Below are positions 63,296-64,000 of a stretch of DNA of 64,000 bases, in pieces. The DNA comes from Nonomuraea coxensis DSM 45129 (GTDB lineage Bacteria; Actinomycetota; Actinomycetes; Streptosporangiales; Streptosporangiaceae), in assembly GCF_019397265.1 (NCBI RefSeq), contig NZ_CP068985.1:6378001-6442000 (forward strand), in the 5' to 3' direction. Both the position numbers and the translations under genes were made by a program. Every line of letters starts with the position of its first letter. The first letter of the stretch is position 1. Below the pieces are notes generated by a model. It made no database searches and was not told where the DNA came from. It was given only the letters and a program-made list of their open reading frames with translations.

Positions 63296-64000
63296 ATGAA
63301 GATCGTGATACCCGGGGGAACCGGACAGGTAGGCACCATCCTCAGTCGCACACTGACCGCTGCGGGCCACGACGTCGTGATCCTGACCAGGCGGCCGATG
63401 CGCGATCGCGACGTCCGCTGGGATGCCGAGACACTTGGCCCATGGGCGAAGGAGATCGACGGCAGCGACGTAGTGATCAACCTGGCCGGACGCAGCGTCA
63501 ACTGTCGCTACACGCCTGACAATCTGCGGGCCATGATGGATTCGCGGGTGCATTCCGCCCGGGTGGTGGGCGAGGCGGTCGCGGCCGCCGTACGGCCTCC
63601 CCGGGTCTGGCTTCAGATGAGCACTGCCACCATTTACGCCCACCGCTTCGACGCCCCCAACGACGAGGCGACCGGCGTGCTGGGCGGCACCGAACCGGGC
63701 GTGCCGGGCTACTGGGCCTACAGCGTCGAGATCGCGAAAGCGTGGGAGCGGGCGCAGGAACAAGCCGAAACCCCGCACACGCGCAAGGTCAGCATGCGCG
63801 CTGCCATGGTGATGAGTCCCGACCGTGGCGGCGTCTTCGAGGTCTTGCTGCGGCTCGTGCGCCTCGGACTTGGCGGCCAGGTCGCCGGCGGTGCGCAATA
63901 CGTGTCCTGGATCCATGACCGCGACTTCGTCCGCGCCGTCGAGTTCCTGGCCGACCGGGATGACCTCGCCGGGCCGGTGAACCTCGCCGCTCCTGTCCCT
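63296..64000 (+). CDS. TIGR01777-family NAD-dependent epimerase (3' end cut by window)
   Basis: The frame starts at ATG 63296 behind GGGGGAA and runs 235 codons to the last base without a stop, so the C-terminus is missing. The NAD-binding N-terminus is MKIVIPGGTGQVGT with INLAGRSVNCRY (about 70), both typical of SDR39U1/YfcH-like proteins. A QMSTATIYAH stretch (about 112) carries the Ser/Tyr region. WIHDRDFVRAVEFL (about 212) is also a family trait. Biochemical function is unknown; a role in cell division or stress is only suggested for homologues. Confidence 0.88.
   Translation, partial: MKIVIPGGTGQVGTILSRTLTAAGHDVVILTRRPMRDRDVRWDAETLGPWAKEIDGSDVVINLAGRSVNCRYTPDNLRAMMDSRVHSARVVGEAVAAAVRPPRVWLQMSTATIYAHRFDAPNDEATGVLGGTEPGVPGYWAYSVEIAKAWERAQEQAETPHTRKVSMRAAMVMSPDRGGVFEVLLRLVRLGLGGQVAGGAQYVSWIHDRDFVRAVEFLADRDDLAGPVNLAAPVP

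Overview
The window is GC-rich actinobacterial chromosome (many GTG starts, dense ATGA/GTGA overlaps, third-position GC bias). The gene content is that of a filamentous, spore-forming actinomycete: a subtilisin-inhibitor-like (SSI) protein, a class F sortase, a mycothiol-type MDMPI-fold protein, DUF3000, coproporphyrin-branch haem genes and LCP/LytR envelope proteins. A member of Streptosporangiales or a close relative is my best guess; this is inference, because no rRNA or other taxonomic marker lies in the window. Both ends cut a gene: a DUF1707/LiaF-like protein at base 1 and a TIGR01777 epimerase at base 64000. I found no tRNA, rRNA or CRISPR.

Layout. 1-8.4 kb: ankyrin/HEAT protein, HD-domain phosphohydrolase, ECF sigma factor coupled to an MDMPI-fold protein, OsmC peroxiredoxin, GlgX debranching enzyme, small membrane protein, RibD-like reductase. 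8.4-9.8 kb: an IS605/IS1341-type TnpB element lying exactly between the reductase stop and the start of an ATP-dependent DNA ligase. 9.8-24 kb: ligase, PgeF, aldehyde dehydrogenase, TPR protein, tandem RNHCP proteins, fused acyl-CoA dehydrogenase, a sortase with its probable substrate, an MBL hydrolase with a coupled Lys/Gly-rich peptide, LigD-type NHEJ polymerase, MsrB and a repeat-rich membrane protein. 24-25.7 kb: an ABC ATPase with an altered Walker A beside a wrecked ABC-2 permease. 25.7-32.5 kb: a haem block (hemQ, hemY, hemE) with a DUF4349 lipoprotein, then DUF3000 and RNase D.

32.5-46.9 kb looks like accessory DNA between RNase D and the fadA-fadB pair, which as I recall are close neighbours in Streptomyces. 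It holds a three-gene operon (Gfo/Idh/MocA oxidoreductase, DUF993, TIM-barrel isomerase) with a perfect LacI-type operator. About 9 kb away are a LacI regulator carrying the same operator and a second TIM-barrel isomerase. Between the two halves sit a rifampicin-phosphotransferase-like protein, a phosphodiesterase and a frameshifted SDR/TetR pair; an LCP protein and membrane proteins follow. This split, co-operator sugar cluster is the best candidate for an undescribed system.

46.9-63.2 kb returns to core-like content: fadA-fadB, the SSI-like inhibitor, an amino-acid permease, dxs, three tandem secreted neutral zinc metallopeptidases, a ROK regulator with a xylFGH-type sugar ABC transporter, and a secreted beta-propeller/Ig protein.
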